Source: an uncultured Flavobacteriales bacterium
Lineage (GTDB): Bacteria > Bacteroidota > Bacteroidia > Flavobacteriales > Crocinitomicaceae
Length of the DNA stretch: 64,000 nucleotides
Direction: 5' to 3'
NCBI GenBank assembly: GCA_946479285.1
Contig: CAMLFH010000024.1
Coordinates: forward strand, 1-64,000
Shown here: positions 8,378 through 17,387 of the stretch, one piece after another
Numbering within the stretch: the stretch's first letter is position 1
How the letters are laid out: every line of letters starts with the position of its first letter
Translations under genes and position numbers: made by a program
The notes under the pieces: generated by a model
Database searches by the model: none
Seen by the model: the letters and a program-made list of their open reading frames with translations, nothing else
What the model was told of the DNA's origin: nothing

Positions 8378-9421
8378 CTAGTCCGTACCTTCCTCTTCGA
8401 CCTGTCCGAAATTTTCGTTTATCGCAACTGCTTCGGATAAATAGTGTAGGAAATCCAATACACAAATTGCTCGAACCGCATTCAATTTTGTTCCGTAATT
8501 TGTTGAATGTCCGTGTAAAACTAAATGCCGGTTAAACGAACTTCTTTTTTTACTTTCCTCTTGTAAGTAAGCACTTTGAGAATTAGCGGTAATTTCATTT
8601 GTCGGGATTTCCAATTGTCGAATGATGCCGATGGAATGATTAAAATCCATTCTTCTGAGTGCAGTAAAAGTTTTCAACTTATAGCCGTCGTTCTTGTCTT
8701 TGTCAAAAAATCCAACTTGGAAAATATCATTTGAAATTCCATCAGCTTGAATATAGCACATTGTTACAACAGATCTGTAATAACCGTCGTTATAAAGTCT
8801 ATGGATTTCATCAAAAATATCAGCCCGATTTGGAAAACTATTTTGACAATCTTCGATTAAATTAGGTAATACTTTCTCAATCTCAGCAACAATTATTTCT
8901 TCAAACTCAATAGCGTTTTCGGCCTTCAAGTAATAAGGTATTTTGCCTAATGAAATATCATCAAACGGTCGAGGACTTACGTACCAACCTTGTTCTGAAA
9001 GTAGTGTGAGTTTGTCGTAAAATATTCCCATCGCTATGGGCAAATTCTTAGCTAAATCATCCATCTGCCTAGCGTACTTCGTCAATGGAGACTCTGGAAT
9101 TCCTCTTTGAAGTTTATCAATGACACTAAACCTAGAATTAAAATGTTCCATCCTTTTAGCCCATTGAGCTTGCGGGGAATTTTCAAGTGCTTCAAGAAAA
9201 GGGTTCCGATTATTAAAGGCTTTTGTAATACGATCTAAACCTTTCGCAATTTGCATCATTGGCGATTTTTCCAAATCGGAAGTCCACTCTTTTTCAAGTT
9301 TCTCAAATTTCTGAACTAATTCAGGCGGGTAACCGTGGTTATCTGGATTCTTTCTTGCTTCGGACAAAATCCGCATCATATCCTTTACAGTATAATTTTC
9401 ATCATTTGTATCATCTTCCAT
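8378..9421 (-). CDS. Large HEPN-like protein with N-terminal triple repeat
   Basis: 347 residues, soluble. Near the C-terminus the motif R298-HLVL-H303-G, followed by TNYGTKLNAVRA, matches a C-terminal HEPN-like domain seen in abortive-infection-type proteins; R-x4-H is its likely catalytic pair. The N-terminal third has three imperfect 30-residue repeats of the form [EN]SPxxxxA[KR] near 51, 81 and 110. I do not know the full-length family. It lies between the palindrome cluster and the ATPase operon, with its own terminator. A defence or element-maintenance role is inferred. Confidence 0.55.
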   Translation of the reverse strand: MEDDTNDENYTVKDMMRILSEARKNPDNHGYPPELVQKFEKLEKEWTSDLEKSPMMQIAKGLDRITKAFNNRNPFLEALENSPQAQWAKRMEHFNSRFSVIDKLQRGIPESPLTKYARQMDDLAKNLPIAMGIFYDKLTLLSEQGWYVSPRPFDDISLGKIPYYLKAENAIEFEEIIVAEIEKVLPNLIEDCQNSFPNRADIFDEIHRLYNDGYYRSVVTMCYIQADGISNDIFQVGFFDKDKNDGYKLKTFTALRRMDFNHSIGIIRQLEIPTNEITANSQSAYLQEESKKRSSFNRHLVLHGHSTNYGTKLNAVRAICVLDFLHYLSEAVAINENFGQVEEEGTD

Positions 9422-9445
9422 TTCAAGCTTTTATTCTAAGATAAC

Positions 9446-9468
9446 AAAAAAGGGCTTTTCAGCCCCTT
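9446..9468 (-). terminator. Terminator of the leftward ATPase operon
   Basis: On the minus strand AAGGGGCTGAAAAGCCC is followed by TTTTTT. The hairpin starts at the stop codon of the ATPase gene and has the standard rho-independent form. Confidence 0.75.
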
Positions 9469-10327
9469 ATAAATACTCACTAACCATATACTGCAAATAC
9501 TCGTCTACCGCCTCTTTCTGATTCTTATACATTCGTTCACCCGAATAGATATGCCGTTTATCCAAAAGCGGTTTTAAAATCCGCTGATAGTTCGACGAAA
9601 GATAATCTTCAACAGCATTTTTGAAATCGTTCATTGTGAATCGTCCGCGAATCTTTCCAGTGTCTTTGTTCAGGTAACAGCAAAAGCGCGTTTCTCCGGC
9701 TTTAAATTTAAGTTCAATGAGCTTTTCCATGATTAGCAAATGTTCAAGGTTTCCGCTGATTTTGCTCTTGTGTCTTTCTACGGTGTCGTCAGTTCTGTGT
9801 AAGCGAATCTCATTACAATTGCCCCATAATTTCGGGTGAAAGAGTTTACCGACTGTTTGAACGTGTATGATCACATCAACGGAGACATGGCGTTGTGTAC
9901 AAATTGCACCAATCAAATCCCCAGGAAGTGAATCAGTGATATACTTGCTAATGTCTTCAATCAGCAACAGCCCGTTTCGGTAGTGTTCTAAGATAAACCC
10001 TAAAGCCTGTGCCATTTCCGAAAGCGTCATCCTTTGCCCATCGTCCTTGAAAATTGAAACGCGTTTAGCAAATGGGCGGGTTACTTTGGCAAAGGCAGGA
10101 ACTTGTGATAGTTTGATTAAACCAATGTTCGGGAATTTCGCGTTTCCGTGATCGTCCCGAACATTTCCAAATTCATTATTTACATCAAAGATTAGAACCT
10201 TTCGCCCCTGTTTGGTGGTGTTGCTTCTCAAATAGTCTGCGATCTGACAGAGGGTCTGAAATGTTTTTCCGACACCTTTTCGACCCGCCACCATAATCAA
10301 CTTTGCTTCTCTCCATTTGTGCGACAT
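9467..10327 (-). CDS. FtsK/HerA-type ATPase, probable genome-packaging ATPase
   Basis: 286 residues. Walker A is G15-RKGVGK-T22, Walker B is GLLLIED (119-125), and a sensor-like Gln sits in HVQTVG near 157 with an Arg-containing IRLHRTDD after it. This pattern fits the HerA/FtsK superfamily and its viral branch, the A32/P9-type packaging ATPases of membrane-containing phages. There is no membrane segment, unlike Zot proteins of filamentous phages. It is the last gene of the leftward arm and has its own terminator. It would drive DNA into the capsid; a non-packaging role such as DNA transfer is less likely without conjugation genes. Confidence 0.7.
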   Translation of the reverse strand: MSHKWREAKLIMVAGRKGVGKTFQTLCQIADYLRSNTTKQGRKVLIFDVNNEFGNVRDDHGNAKFPNIGLIKLSQVPAFAKVTRPFAKRVSIFKDDGQRMTLSEMAQALGFILEHYRNGLLLIEDISKYITDSLPGDLIGAICTQRHVSVDVIIHVQTVGKLFHPKLWGNCNEIRLHRTDDTVERHKSKISGNLEHLLIMEKLIELKFKAGETRFCCYLNKDTGKIRGRFTMNDFKNAVEDYLSSNYQRILKPLLDKRHIYSGERMYKNQKEAVDEYLQYMVSEYL

Positions 10328-10361
10328 GGGAGATTGATTTAGGAATGTTCACGGTCGCGGA

Positions 10362-11306
10362 TTATGCGACCCTTGCGCCTTGTGATAAATAGGTCAAATG
10401 CTTTTGATAAGCTAAAATCCTACTGTGATCTTTACGGAGTTTCAAAGCGACGGTGAACATTTGAGCAAGATGGCTTAGAACCGCTGCGATTAAACGCTGT
10501 GTAGGGGTTAACTCCATGTTCTGTTCCATAAGAACTTCTATGAGCGGTTCCCGAATGTCGCTTAATGTATCGGTATCAACCTCAAAGATTTCGTCCAATT
10601 GCTCGTTTGTCTGCTTCATGTAATCGTCAAACGAAACACCTTCCGAAACCTCGATAGACAAATCAATCTGACCATTGAAAGCCATTTTTTCAATTTTGCT
10701 TTCCGGAAATTTCGACATCCATTTAAACGGAATAGGCGCGAGCTGTGCGTAACCCTTCAAAAGTGTGTCCGCTGTCTGTTCGGCTGCTCTCCGTTTTGTA
10801 TGTGGTGGGAGATCCGAAAGAGGACTGCCTTTGGATTCTTCCAAGTCCAACGGTTCTTCATCGTCTTCGAGTGGAGTTGTTGAACCTGAACCACTGCCAG
10901 CCTGATTATATGAACGCTCAATAATGGGATCAGAAAACGGACTGTAATTGTCAGCAATGAAGGTATCGGGATTGTTTTCAAACGTTTCTGCAGGACTGCC
11001 TAAATCGGGTTCGATTTCGGTAGCCGATTCATCATCAGAATGAGTTTCTGGTTCGTCAGATAATTCAGTTTCCTCGTTCGGCTGTTCGTCCAATTCCTCT
11101 TCGAAATCCTCTTCCACTTGTCTGTCGGGATGGTCGTCAAGTTCATCAACGAACTGTTTCCAAAAAATTAAATCTTCTATTGTACTGCATGGCGGTATGA
11201 CTTCTGGCCGGATGCCTTTTTCAGCAACAACCCGTTTAATTCCGTCTATCAATGCTTGTTCTTCGGTGGTCAGTCTTCCGACCCCATTTTTTTTATAGAA
11301 ATCCAT
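10362..11306 (-). CDS. Acidic hypothetical protein of the packaging arm
   Basis: 314 residues from ATG at 11306; an ATG at 11336 and a TTG at 11357 would extend it. The 11306 start leaves a 4-base gap after the preceding stop. Residues about 60-150 are very rich in Asp/Glu with Pro and Ser and probably disordered. The C-terminal third is helical. No known family is recognised. It is between the DnaA_C-like protein and the ATPase, so a packaging or scaffold role is reasonable but unproven. Confidence 0.55.
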   Translation of the reverse strand: MDFYKKNGVGRLTTEEQALIDGIKRVVAEKGIRPEVIPPCSTIEDLIFWKQFVDELDDHPDRQVEEDFEEELDEQPNEETELSDEPETHSDDESATEIEPDLGSPAETFENNPDTFIADNYSPFSDPIIERSYNQAGSGSGSTTPLEDDEEPLDLEESKGSPLSDLPPHTKRRAAEQTADTLLKGYAQLAPIPFKWMSKFPESKIEKMAFNGQIDLSIEVSEGVSFDDYMKQTNEQLDEIFEVDTDTLSDIREPLIEVLMEQNMELTPTQRLIAAVLSHLAQMFTVALKLRKDHSRILAYQKHLTYLSQGARVA

Positions 11307-11310
11307 AATT

Positions 11311-11793
11311 CTACGATTTAGGTTTGAAATCGACATAGGCTTTAATGAGCGTGTCAATTTTCTTGTACTTGCCTAATAATTTACGGTGTGTGGGAATGGC
11401 TTCGTCCAGTTTGGCAAATTCCGACAAAGCGCGTTTTGCAAAATCCCTGCTTTTGTTGAACATGGATGAAATCTCTCCGTTGTCGAGCTTCACGTATTTG
11501 CTAGTTAAAACACAAAGAAGCATTCGAGCTTCGGAAAGCTCCTGCCGTCTTTCCTTGGAGTTGAACAACTCATAACGGGTAAACGGCGTTCCTGTACTTT
11601 CATATTCTTGCAGGATCTTACCGATAATGTAAGCACCCAAATGTTTACCGTCAGTCTTTCCCATTTTAATGGGAATAGAATCTAAATAAGCGTCCATTGC
11701 CTGAGTACCAAACTTGGAGAGGTATAAACAGAACTTTGTAAATACCTGTACAAACTCTTTGGTTTGTACATTGAAATTGCTCGGTATGTTCAT
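11311..11793 (-). CDS. Putative DNA-binding protein of the packaging arm
   Basis: 160 residues, basic and helical. Residues around 90-135 (EARMLLCVLTSKY ... EISSMFNKSRDFAKRALSEF) recall the helix-turn-helix of DnaA C-terminal domains, in which a KSR/RDH segment contacts DNA. The similarity is weak. Its ATG overlaps the stop of the gene before it (ATGA). If it binds DNA, the GTCG-rich region at 14318-14526 is an obvious candidate site for a replication or packaging start. Confidence 0.45.
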   Translation of the reverse strand: MNIPSNFNVQTKEFVQVFTKFCLYLSKFGTQAMDAYLDSIPIKMGKTDGKHLGAYIIGKILQEYESTGTPFTRYELFNSKERRQELSEARMLLCVLTSKYVKLDNGEISSMFNKSRDFAKRALSEFAKLDEAIPTHRKLLGKYKKIDTLIKAYVDFKPKS

Positions 11794-12119
11794 GACTGTG
11801 AAAGTTTACCTAATCCGATAATTGCACCGATCGCAATAAGTACAGCAACCACCGCACCCGTTTGGGAAGCCCCTTTTCTGGATTCCCATTCTTTGCGAAT
11901 AAGTCTTTCAAGTTCTGCTGAAAATGAGTGTAATGAACCGTATTCATCATCGGTCATAATTCCGTCGTTCAATGCCTTTGAAAATTCGACATCGAACAAG
12001 GACAGTTTTTCGCGTAATGAATCACTGAAATCAGCCGGAACAAGTCCGTTATCTTCCATGAATTCTTTGTGTGGCATGTCGTCCCCCATTAACCATTGGG
12101 ACGTGTGTTCCGCTTCCAT
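11790..12119 (-). CDS. Small C-terminally anchored membrane protein
   Basis: 109 residues. The first 80 are acidic and helical; a single hydrophobic segment near 88-105 (TGAVVAVLIAIGAIIGLG) lies at the C-terminus with only a few residues after it. Its stop overlaps the next start by ATGA. The layout matches the many single-pass proteins on the other arm, so it may belong to the virion membrane. No family is recognised. Confidence 0.55.
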   Translation of the reverse strand: MEAEHTSQWLMGDDMPHKEFMEDNGLVPADFSDSLREKLSLFDVEFSKALNDGIMTDDEYGSLHSFSAELERLIRKEWESRKGASQTGAVVAVLIAIGAIIGLGKLSQS

Positions 12120-12135
12120 TTTTTCTAAATTTTAA

Positions 12136-13971
12136 TTAATAACCTGAGCGGGTTCTGTCGGCTCTGTTACTTCTACCCTCGAAATAAAACTTGCCCGTTT
12201 TGGATATTCTGAATCCGGGCATTTGGGCTTGATGAGCTAAATCCGCTAACTTGTCTTTTGTGTTGTGAATCATGGCTTGCTTGCGTGGGAATATCACTTT
12301 CCCTTTTTGGGTTCTGTTGATCTCGTTTATTACTTTTTGGGTTACTCCATACTTCTTATGTGTTTCTGTCAATTGAACGTGTCCAGGTTCGAAATCCGGA
12401 ATGTCTTTATTGATGTAATCGTTATCGTATTTGTCAGGTTCTTCGTCGGTAATTTCAACGTTTGCCGTAGGGGTTGGCTGTGAACCACCTTTTTCGGTTT
12501 TCAAGTCCAGAACAATTACATGGTACTTGTTTTCTTTTAAGAATTTCAGCCAGTTTTCGACTTCAATGGATGCCTGATAAGGTTCTAAATCGGTATTCGT
12601 TTCGTCGTCCGCACTGAAGGTTGGCATTTTCATGAACTGATTTAAAATTAGATCAACGGACACCTTGTTTTTCTGCTCGTTGATCTTTAGCAACAAAGTA
12701 GGTATATCGTCTTGTCCCTGAAGTTGATAAACCGCAAGCGTTTTAGCATTTTTGTTGCGGTTGTCTCCGAGTTCTATACTGAAAACCTCTTTTGATTTTT
12801 CAGATACCAAACGGAGCTTTTCACCCGAATCAGTTAGCAGGTCGTAAATATCAGGAGCAAACAGTGTCAACCGATGAAAGTTGAGTTCCTTTAGTCGATC
12901 ATGACTTTCTTTTTGCAATTCCTCCCAAGCGTTTACGAGATAATCCGGTGCGCCTTGATGGTCAAGAATATGGTTTACCCTCCCCTGTAAATCGTCGGTA
13001 CTCTTTACGAGTATGCCGATTTCCCGAAACACCACGATGGAAATGAAACTTTTCAGCTTCTTATATCGTGTTTCTTTGTCTTCTCGGGGAAAAGAAATGA
13101 TCTTCGCTTCTTCCTTGTTTTCTTCTTCTTTCGAATCAATCGGTTTTTCGACTTTAGTTTCCGACTTCTGTTCTACTGATTTTACTCCGTCTTTGTCTTC
13201 TTTTTTATAGTTGTCAACGATGACACTTGACGGGCTAATCGGCGGTTGAACAATTGGAGTTGGTGGAATACCAGTTGTGTCGTCTTCCTCCCATTTGATT
13301 TTATGACCTTGGTTCTTCAGGTTTCTTAACCAATCTGCTAAAAAATCGTTTTGATCTTTCTTCTGATGTTTGCTGAACAGATCGCGATTTCGTTTGTCAG
13401 GGTAAACTTCAATGTAACGATACGCGTCTTGAAAATGCAAGGCTTCAATCGTTCTTTTTTGGAGATTTAAGAAGATTTCCATGTCGGGATCTGCAACCAA
13501 ATCGCCATTTGATTCAAAGTAATGTGAGATCGCGATATAAAAGCCTGTTTTGTCGCGATCTAGAACCTCTAAGTTGAAGTCCATATATCCCGTTTTTACT
13601 GACTTTCCATAAATGGAATCGTGTTTGTAATTTTCCAATTTATCTTCCAATCCCGGAGCGATGGCCATAAGCCTATCGTAGTTTTTTTCATAGATTGTTT
13701 GCTGATTAATCGGCTTCTTACTGGTGGAAGGTGCAACTTTGATTTCCGTTTTAGGCTTTTCAGTTCCTGCTACTGTTGCTCTTACTTGGTCGATGTATTC
13801 AAAGGCAGTTTTGTTTTTGAGAAGTTTTCCTGCTTTTGCTCTTGCGACTTCCCATGTTCCACCCTCAAATGATCGGATGAATGAAGCTAACTTACTGATA
13901 TTGCTCGTTAACTCTTCATTGGATAAAACTAGATTTTCTTCTAGGGTAAATCCACTATTGCTGGATGCCAT
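12136..13971 (-). CDS. Large protein with duplicated DUF6908-like domain
   Basis: 611 residues, soluble. Residues about 95-235 contain the signature YMDFNLEVLDRD ... NGDLVADPDMEI ... YIEVYP ... WLRNLKNQGHKI, which resembles DUF6908, a domain of plasmids and phages with unknown function. A diverged second copy seems to follow near 365-500 (HRLTLFAPDIYDLL matching DRLMAIAPGLEDKL, and WLKFLKENKYHVI at its end). A charged Pro/Lys/Glu-rich linker joins them. The C-terminal 70 residues are basic. It is the first large gene of the leftward arm. The role is unknown; DNA replication or packaging is a guess. Confidence 0.5.
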   Translation of the reverse strand: MASSNSGFTLEENLVLSNEELTSNISKLASFIRSFEGGTWEVARAKAGKLLKNKTAFEYIDQVRATVAGTEKPKTEIKVAPSTSKKPINQQTIYEKNYDRLMAIAPGLEDKLENYKHDSIYGKSVKTGYMDFNLEVLDRDKTGFYIAISHYFESNGDLVADPDMEIFLNLQKRTIEALHFQDAYRYIEVYPDKRNRDLFSKHQKKDQNDFLADWLRNLKNQGHKIKWEEDDTTGIPPTPIVQPPISPSSVIVDNYKKEDKDGVKSVEQKSETKVEKPIDSKEEENKEEAKIISFPREDKETRYKKLKSFISIVVFREIGILVKSTDDLQGRVNHILDHQGAPDYLVNAWEELQKESHDRLKELNFHRLTLFAPDIYDLLTDSGEKLRLVSEKSKEVFSIELGDNRNKNAKTLAVYQLQGQDDIPTLLLKINEQKNKVSVDLILNQFMKMPTFSADDETNTDLEPYQASIEVENWLKFLKENKYHVIVLDLKTEKGGSQPTPTANVEITDEEPDKYDNDYINKDIPDFEPGHVQLTETHKKYGVTQKVINEINRTQKGKVIFPRKQAMIHNTKDKLADLAHQAQMPGFRISKTGKFYFEGRSNRADRTRSGY

Positions 13972-14107
13972 GACGGTTAATACTAAGTTGCTCGCCTTGG
14001 ATCAATCGGTTCAATGATTTACCGACTTTTCGACCGGATAAGCATTGGCTTTCCGATACGGTATTCACTCCGCAGAATGAATTTCTGTTTTTGGTGTATG
14101 TTGCCAT
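13955..14107 (-). CDS. Possible small protein, 50 aa, at the head of the leftward arm
   Basis: An ATG at 14107 opens 50 codons to a TAG at 13955-13957, overlapping the start of the 611-aa gene by 17 bases. The product is basic (RKVGKSLNRL) with two Cys and no membrane segment. Position, overlap and an inverted repeat just upstream support it as the first gene of the operon, but length alone is not convincing. Confidence 0.35.
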   Translation of the reverse strand: MATYTKNRNSFCGVNTVSESQCLSGRKVGKSLNRLIQGEQLSINRHGIQQ

Positions 14108-14109
14108 AA

Positions 14110-14137
14110 CACATAGGTATTTAGTTAATACTATGTG
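14110..14137. promoter_or_regulatory. Long inverted repeat upstream of the leftward arm
   Basis: CACATAGGTAT (14110-14120) faces ATACTATGTG (14128-14137) with a one-base bulge and a short AT-rich loop. It lies immediately upstream of the first leftward start codon and is a plausible operator or hairpin controlling that arm. Confidence 0.4.
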
Positions 14138-14317
14138 ACAGCCTTTGACTTGGGCGTTTGGATAAGCCCGTTAATTTAGGGGAACGTGCAAAAGAAATGC
14201 GCGCTAGGATACTATTCCAACGATTCTATTTTCAAATTGTTACATGGAATGGAAAATATTTTTAGTTCTTGCTTGTTTTTTCAAGACTCCCATTTTTATT
14301 GAGTTTCAAACACACTT

Positions 14318-14526
14318 ATCGACGAAAACAAGTCGGTCATATTGTCGGTTTAATCGGTTCGTCCAGTCGGAAAACAGGATTCGTCGAATTGTGTTTTAGT
14401 CGATTCCGACTAATGCCGACAAACCTAAAAAAGGAAAATATTTCGTCGATTAAAAAAGTAAAATTGTAAGGCCGAAAAGTCGCATTAATACGATCGGAAA
14501 GTAAGGTTTGTCGAAACTACAGCGAC
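14318..14526. repeat. GTCG/CGAC-dense noncoding region
   Basis: About twelve GTCG or CGAC tetramers occur in some 210 bases, where about one is expected at this composition. Several share a longer core, such as TTCGTCGA near 14380 and 14442 and GTCGGT near 14332 and 14344, on both strands. The rest of 13972-14570 shows nothing else apart from the small ORF and inverted repeat. It could be iterons of a replication origin or a packaging or partition site. Confidence 0.4.
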
Positions 14527-14570
14527 TTGAATTCTATTCGAAATAGGTATATTCAGGCTTAACAATTAAC

Positions 14571-14855
14571 ATGATCTGCATGAACAATTCCGATTACACA
14601 ATTTCCGAATCATTTTACAAACTAGGAGATTACAACACCCGATTACCAATTTTGCTTAATGCCAATAAACCCTTTAATCCATCGCTTTGGAAATATCCAG
14701 TTACTTGGTCTGGGCGTGTAGGATGGTTGAATGTTAGTCTTATTCAAACTTCACGAAATGAAATAGACCTTTCAGTTCTGCCCGACGAAATGTCAAATGC
14801 AATTCCACACATAGTAGGCTCAATTGAAAGAACCATAACAAGATATATTGATTAA
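14571..14855 (+). CDS. Hypothetical protein, 94 aa
   Basis: 94 residues, soluble, no membrane segment. It contains a W-rich stretch (LWKYPVTWSGRVGWLNVSL) that reads like beta structure. I do not recognise the family. It is alone on its strand between the leftward arm and the ABC-system operon, faces the latter, and shares the terminator at 14869. ATG at 14580 is an alternative start. Confidence 0.5.
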   Translation: MICMNNSDYTISESFYKLGDYNTRLPILLNANKPFNPSLWKYPVTWSGRVGWLNVSLIQTSRNEIDLSVLPDEMSNAIPHIVGSIERTITRYID

Positions 14856-14868
14856 TTACTAAAAACAT

Positions 14869-14900
14869 GAAAGGAGTACAACAGGCGTTGTACTCCTTTC
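14869..14900 (-). terminator. Perfect 14-bp hairpin terminator of the ABC-system operon
   Basis: Arms GAAAGGAGTACAAC (14869-14882) and GTTGTACTCCTTTC (14887-14900) flank an AGGC loop. Leftward transcripts continue into a U run encoded by the A run at 14861-14865. It probably serves the gene ending at 14951 and, on the other strand, the gene ending at 14855. Confidence 0.75.
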
Positions 14901-14950
14901 AATAATTAACCTAACCACCTAAATCATATTAAAAATACAATTTCTATTTT

Positions 14951-16891
14951 TTACTTGACGATATTTTTAAGACTATAATTCGATTCAGAATAATATTCAC
15001 CAACAACGTAATCACTTTTATCTAATTCATCTGTGATATATGAGGTTGTGTAGATCATTTGGAAATTTTCAGGTCCAAAATCATTTGCCCTTTTAATTAA
15101 TATCTTTTGTAAATTCTGTGCTCTGTCTACTTGAATTCCCTTATCCTCCATATTATCAGCAAAAATAAAACGAGGAAATCTCATTTCAGATTTGGATAGC
15201 GAAGCTAAAAAGACAGCAAATCGTGCAGCGACTTTTAGATAAAAATTGGAACTAGCAGAATATTTAGTGTATTTACTAGATAGATACGCAATGTTGTTCG
15301 AAAAATCAATATAAAACTCATTGGCATCTTTAAATCCATCTTGTCTTATTAGATCGTTATTGATAAGATATAGCGCTTCCTCTTTGATCTGCTTCTCTAC
15401 GTCTTTTTTAATATATGATTGCCGTTGTATCTCTTGATCTTTAGAAAATTTCAATTTTTCAATTTCTGAGTGCAATTCTTCTTTGTTCTTTAGCAAGCTC
15501 GCAAAAAGTTCTGCGTTTTCCAACATAGTATAAAATTGAAGAATTTCACCTTCAATAAAACCTTTTTCAGCATTCAATTTATCTAACTGTTCTTGATTAA
15601 CTGATTTAACGTCCATCAATGCTTCGTTAACTTGTTTCTGAATATGGGCAAGCTTTTCTACCTCTACTTTATATTTGGTTTTCAGTTCTAGTACTTCATT
15701 TCTGCTTTCTTCTAATACTTGTTGAGATTCTCTAATTTGGAATGTTATTTCCAAAGTCATTCTCTTAGCCTGGTTTACACCAAATGAACTGTCAATTGCA
15801 CCCTTGCAAAGTTTACAAGTTGATTCATCTTGTGAAACTTCCAATTTATTTAAACAATCCGGACAATAATCTAAAGGAATATTTCCTAAAAACTCTCTTG
15901 TGGATATAGAACTATTAATTGCTCTAATACTATCCTGAAGAGTTTCCATAAAAAACTGTGTATCTAAAATGTCGTTTTCTAAATATTCAATTTTATCTTT
16001 TAATTTCAGCACCTTACCTCGTTGGTCGATACTTTGTTCCTGTAAAACTTGAAAGTTTAACTTATCATTTTTTTTGTAGACAGTCTTATTCTCTTCATTT
16101 CGAAGAACAGTGATTTGCTTTTGAACAGTTACTATTTCAGTTTCCTTTGACTTGATCTGTGCTTTTACATGTTTAGGATCTAGGAAAAGATGATTTGGAA
16201 AAAAGTTACTGGTTGTTTTAATTCTTGATTTAATTTCTTCGAACTCTTTTTCAGCTTCGATAAGTCTTTTCTTTATTTCATAAAGTTTCTCACTATAGTA
16301 GCCTAACAAAAGTTCGGCAACAGTTTCTCTCGTGAACTGACTATCGAAATGTTCATAGTAGAAAAGTGAACTAGTTGGTGATTCTTGATCTATATACAAT
16401 AACCTTAATATTTGGTGCATATTGATGTTATTATCGCCTTTTACTTCAGGAATCGCTAGACTATCAAACATCACACTAGAAAAACTCTTCTTTTTTTGTG
16501 TAGTTGAATACCCGAATTTTTGCCAGTATTGATTTTCTGGTGGGTTTAACGCAACATCCATATTATCCCAAAAGAAATACAAAGAAGAAATTTTATTAAT
16601 ATTTCCTTTTTCGTCTTTTTCAAGATTTCGTTTAATGGTAAATATCAATCCATTTATTTCTACTTCTGCAAATACAGTAGCACATTGACGAGCTTCAGGA
16701 ACAAAATCATTAAATGCGCCTCCTAATACAAAAAAAATAAAGTGTGTAATTGTTGATTTACCGCTACTATTATCACCTCTGATAATATTAACTCCCTTAT
16801 GAAATTTTTCATCATAAGCTACTGCACCTTCTTCAGTTAAGATTCGAAGCCTAAGTAAGAATAATTGGTTAGGCATCATACTTGCTTTCAA
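14951..16891 (-). CDS. Rad50/SMC-like ABC ATPase of a conflict-type cassette
   Basis: 646 residues. Walker A is G39-DNSSGKS-T47. A central coiled coil (about 195-550) contains a zinc-hook-like CPDC ... CKLC pair near 335-355. The C-terminal half has the Walker B region RFIFADNMEDKG. There is no classical LSGG signature; the related region near YSASSNFYLKVAARFA probably takes its place, as in ABC-three-component systems. It is the last gene of the operon and overlaps the middle component by 23 bases. In such systems the ATPase is the sensor or regulator and the first component is the effector. Met5 and Met6 are alternative starts. Confidence 0.75.
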   Translation of the reverse strand: MKASMMPNQLFLLRLRILTEEGAVAYDEKFHKGVNIIRGDNSSGKSTITHFIFFVLGGAFNDFVPEARQCATVFAEVEINGLIFTIKRNLEKDEKGNINKISSLYFFWDNMDVALNPPENQYWQKFGYSTTQKKKSFSSVMFDSLAIPEVKGDNNINMHQILRLLYIDQESPTSSLFYYEHFDSQFTRETVAELLLGYYSEKLYEIKKRLIEAEKEFEEIKSRIKTTSNFFPNHLFLDPKHVKAQIKSKETEIVTVQKQITVLRNEENKTVYKKNDKLNFQVLQEQSIDQRGKVLKLKDKIEYLENDILDTQFFMETLQDSIRAINSSISTREFLGNIPLDYCPDCLNKLEVSQDESTCKLCKGAIDSSFGVNQAKRMTLEITFQIRESQQVLEESRNEVLELKTKYKVEVEKLAHIQKQVNEALMDVKSVNQEQLDKLNAEKGFIEGEILQFYTMLENAELFASLLKNKEELHSEIEKLKFSKDQEIQRQSYIKKDVEKQIKEEALYLINNDLIRQDGFKDANEFYIDFSNNIAYLSSKYTKYSASSNFYLKVAARFAVFLASLSKSEMRFPRFIFADNMEDKGIQVDRAQNLQKILIKRANDFGPENFQMIYTTSYITDELDKSDYVVGEYYSESNYSLKNIVK

Positions 16892-17387
16892 TTAGATTAG
16901 TTCTATCCTTTAGACCATCCGTCCCCGTTAGCTTTACACTAGAAAAATAGGTAGTCATTAAGATAATTATGTTATTCTCCTTATCAGAAATGTCGCCCAT
17001 ATACTTGATATACTCATGTATTTTCAACTTGTTGGATATAGATACAAGTTCTGTTCGCAAATCATCTTTGTCTATTATACCATAAGACGCTAAACAATTT
17101 ATTGCTGCTAACTGGAAGGGTCTTATTTTTTCAAATACTTTTCGGTTTTCCGGAATTTCATCATAAGGATTCTTTGACTTAAGAATATATTCACGTCTAA
17201 ACCGACGAATATCATCCTCATCTCTTTTTAATCGAATATTATGGATTTGGTTTGGAAAAAGTAAATAAAAATCCCAAATGCGAACCCTATCAATTTCAAT
17301 AGAAGTTCCTTCATCAAATTTATTTAAGAACAATAAAAGGCGATGAATGGCATGATAAAGGTCAAATGCCTGATTATATACTATCAT
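16869..17387 (-). CDS. Middle component of an ABC-three-component-like system
   Basis: 172 residues, soluble and helical. The opening (VYNQAFDLYHAIHRLLLFL) resembles the MC5 type of ABC-three-component middle proteins. It overlaps the upstream gene by 14 bases and the ATPase gene by 23 bases, so the three are made in fixed ratio. In described systems the middle component links the ATPase to the effector. The family call rests on memory of the N-terminal pattern and on context. Confidence 0.6.
   Translation of the reverse strand: MIVYNQAFDLYHAIHRLLLFLNKFDEGTSIEIDRVRIWDFYLLFPNQIHNIRLKRDEDDIRRFRREYILKSKNPYDEIPENRKVFEKIRPFQLAAINCLASYGIIDKDDLRTELVSISNKLKIHEYIKYMGDISDKENNIIILMTTYFSSVKLTGTDGLKDRTNLIESKYDA

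Noticed and set aside
9467..10327. Zot-like protein of a filamentous phage
   Set aside because: No membrane segment, and no filamentous coat or replication genes nearby; HerA/FtsK packaging ATPase fits better.
14269..14469. 66-codon open frame in the GTCG-rich region
   Set aside because: Composition is unlike neighbours and it runs through the repeated noncoding motif; no family or spacing supports it.
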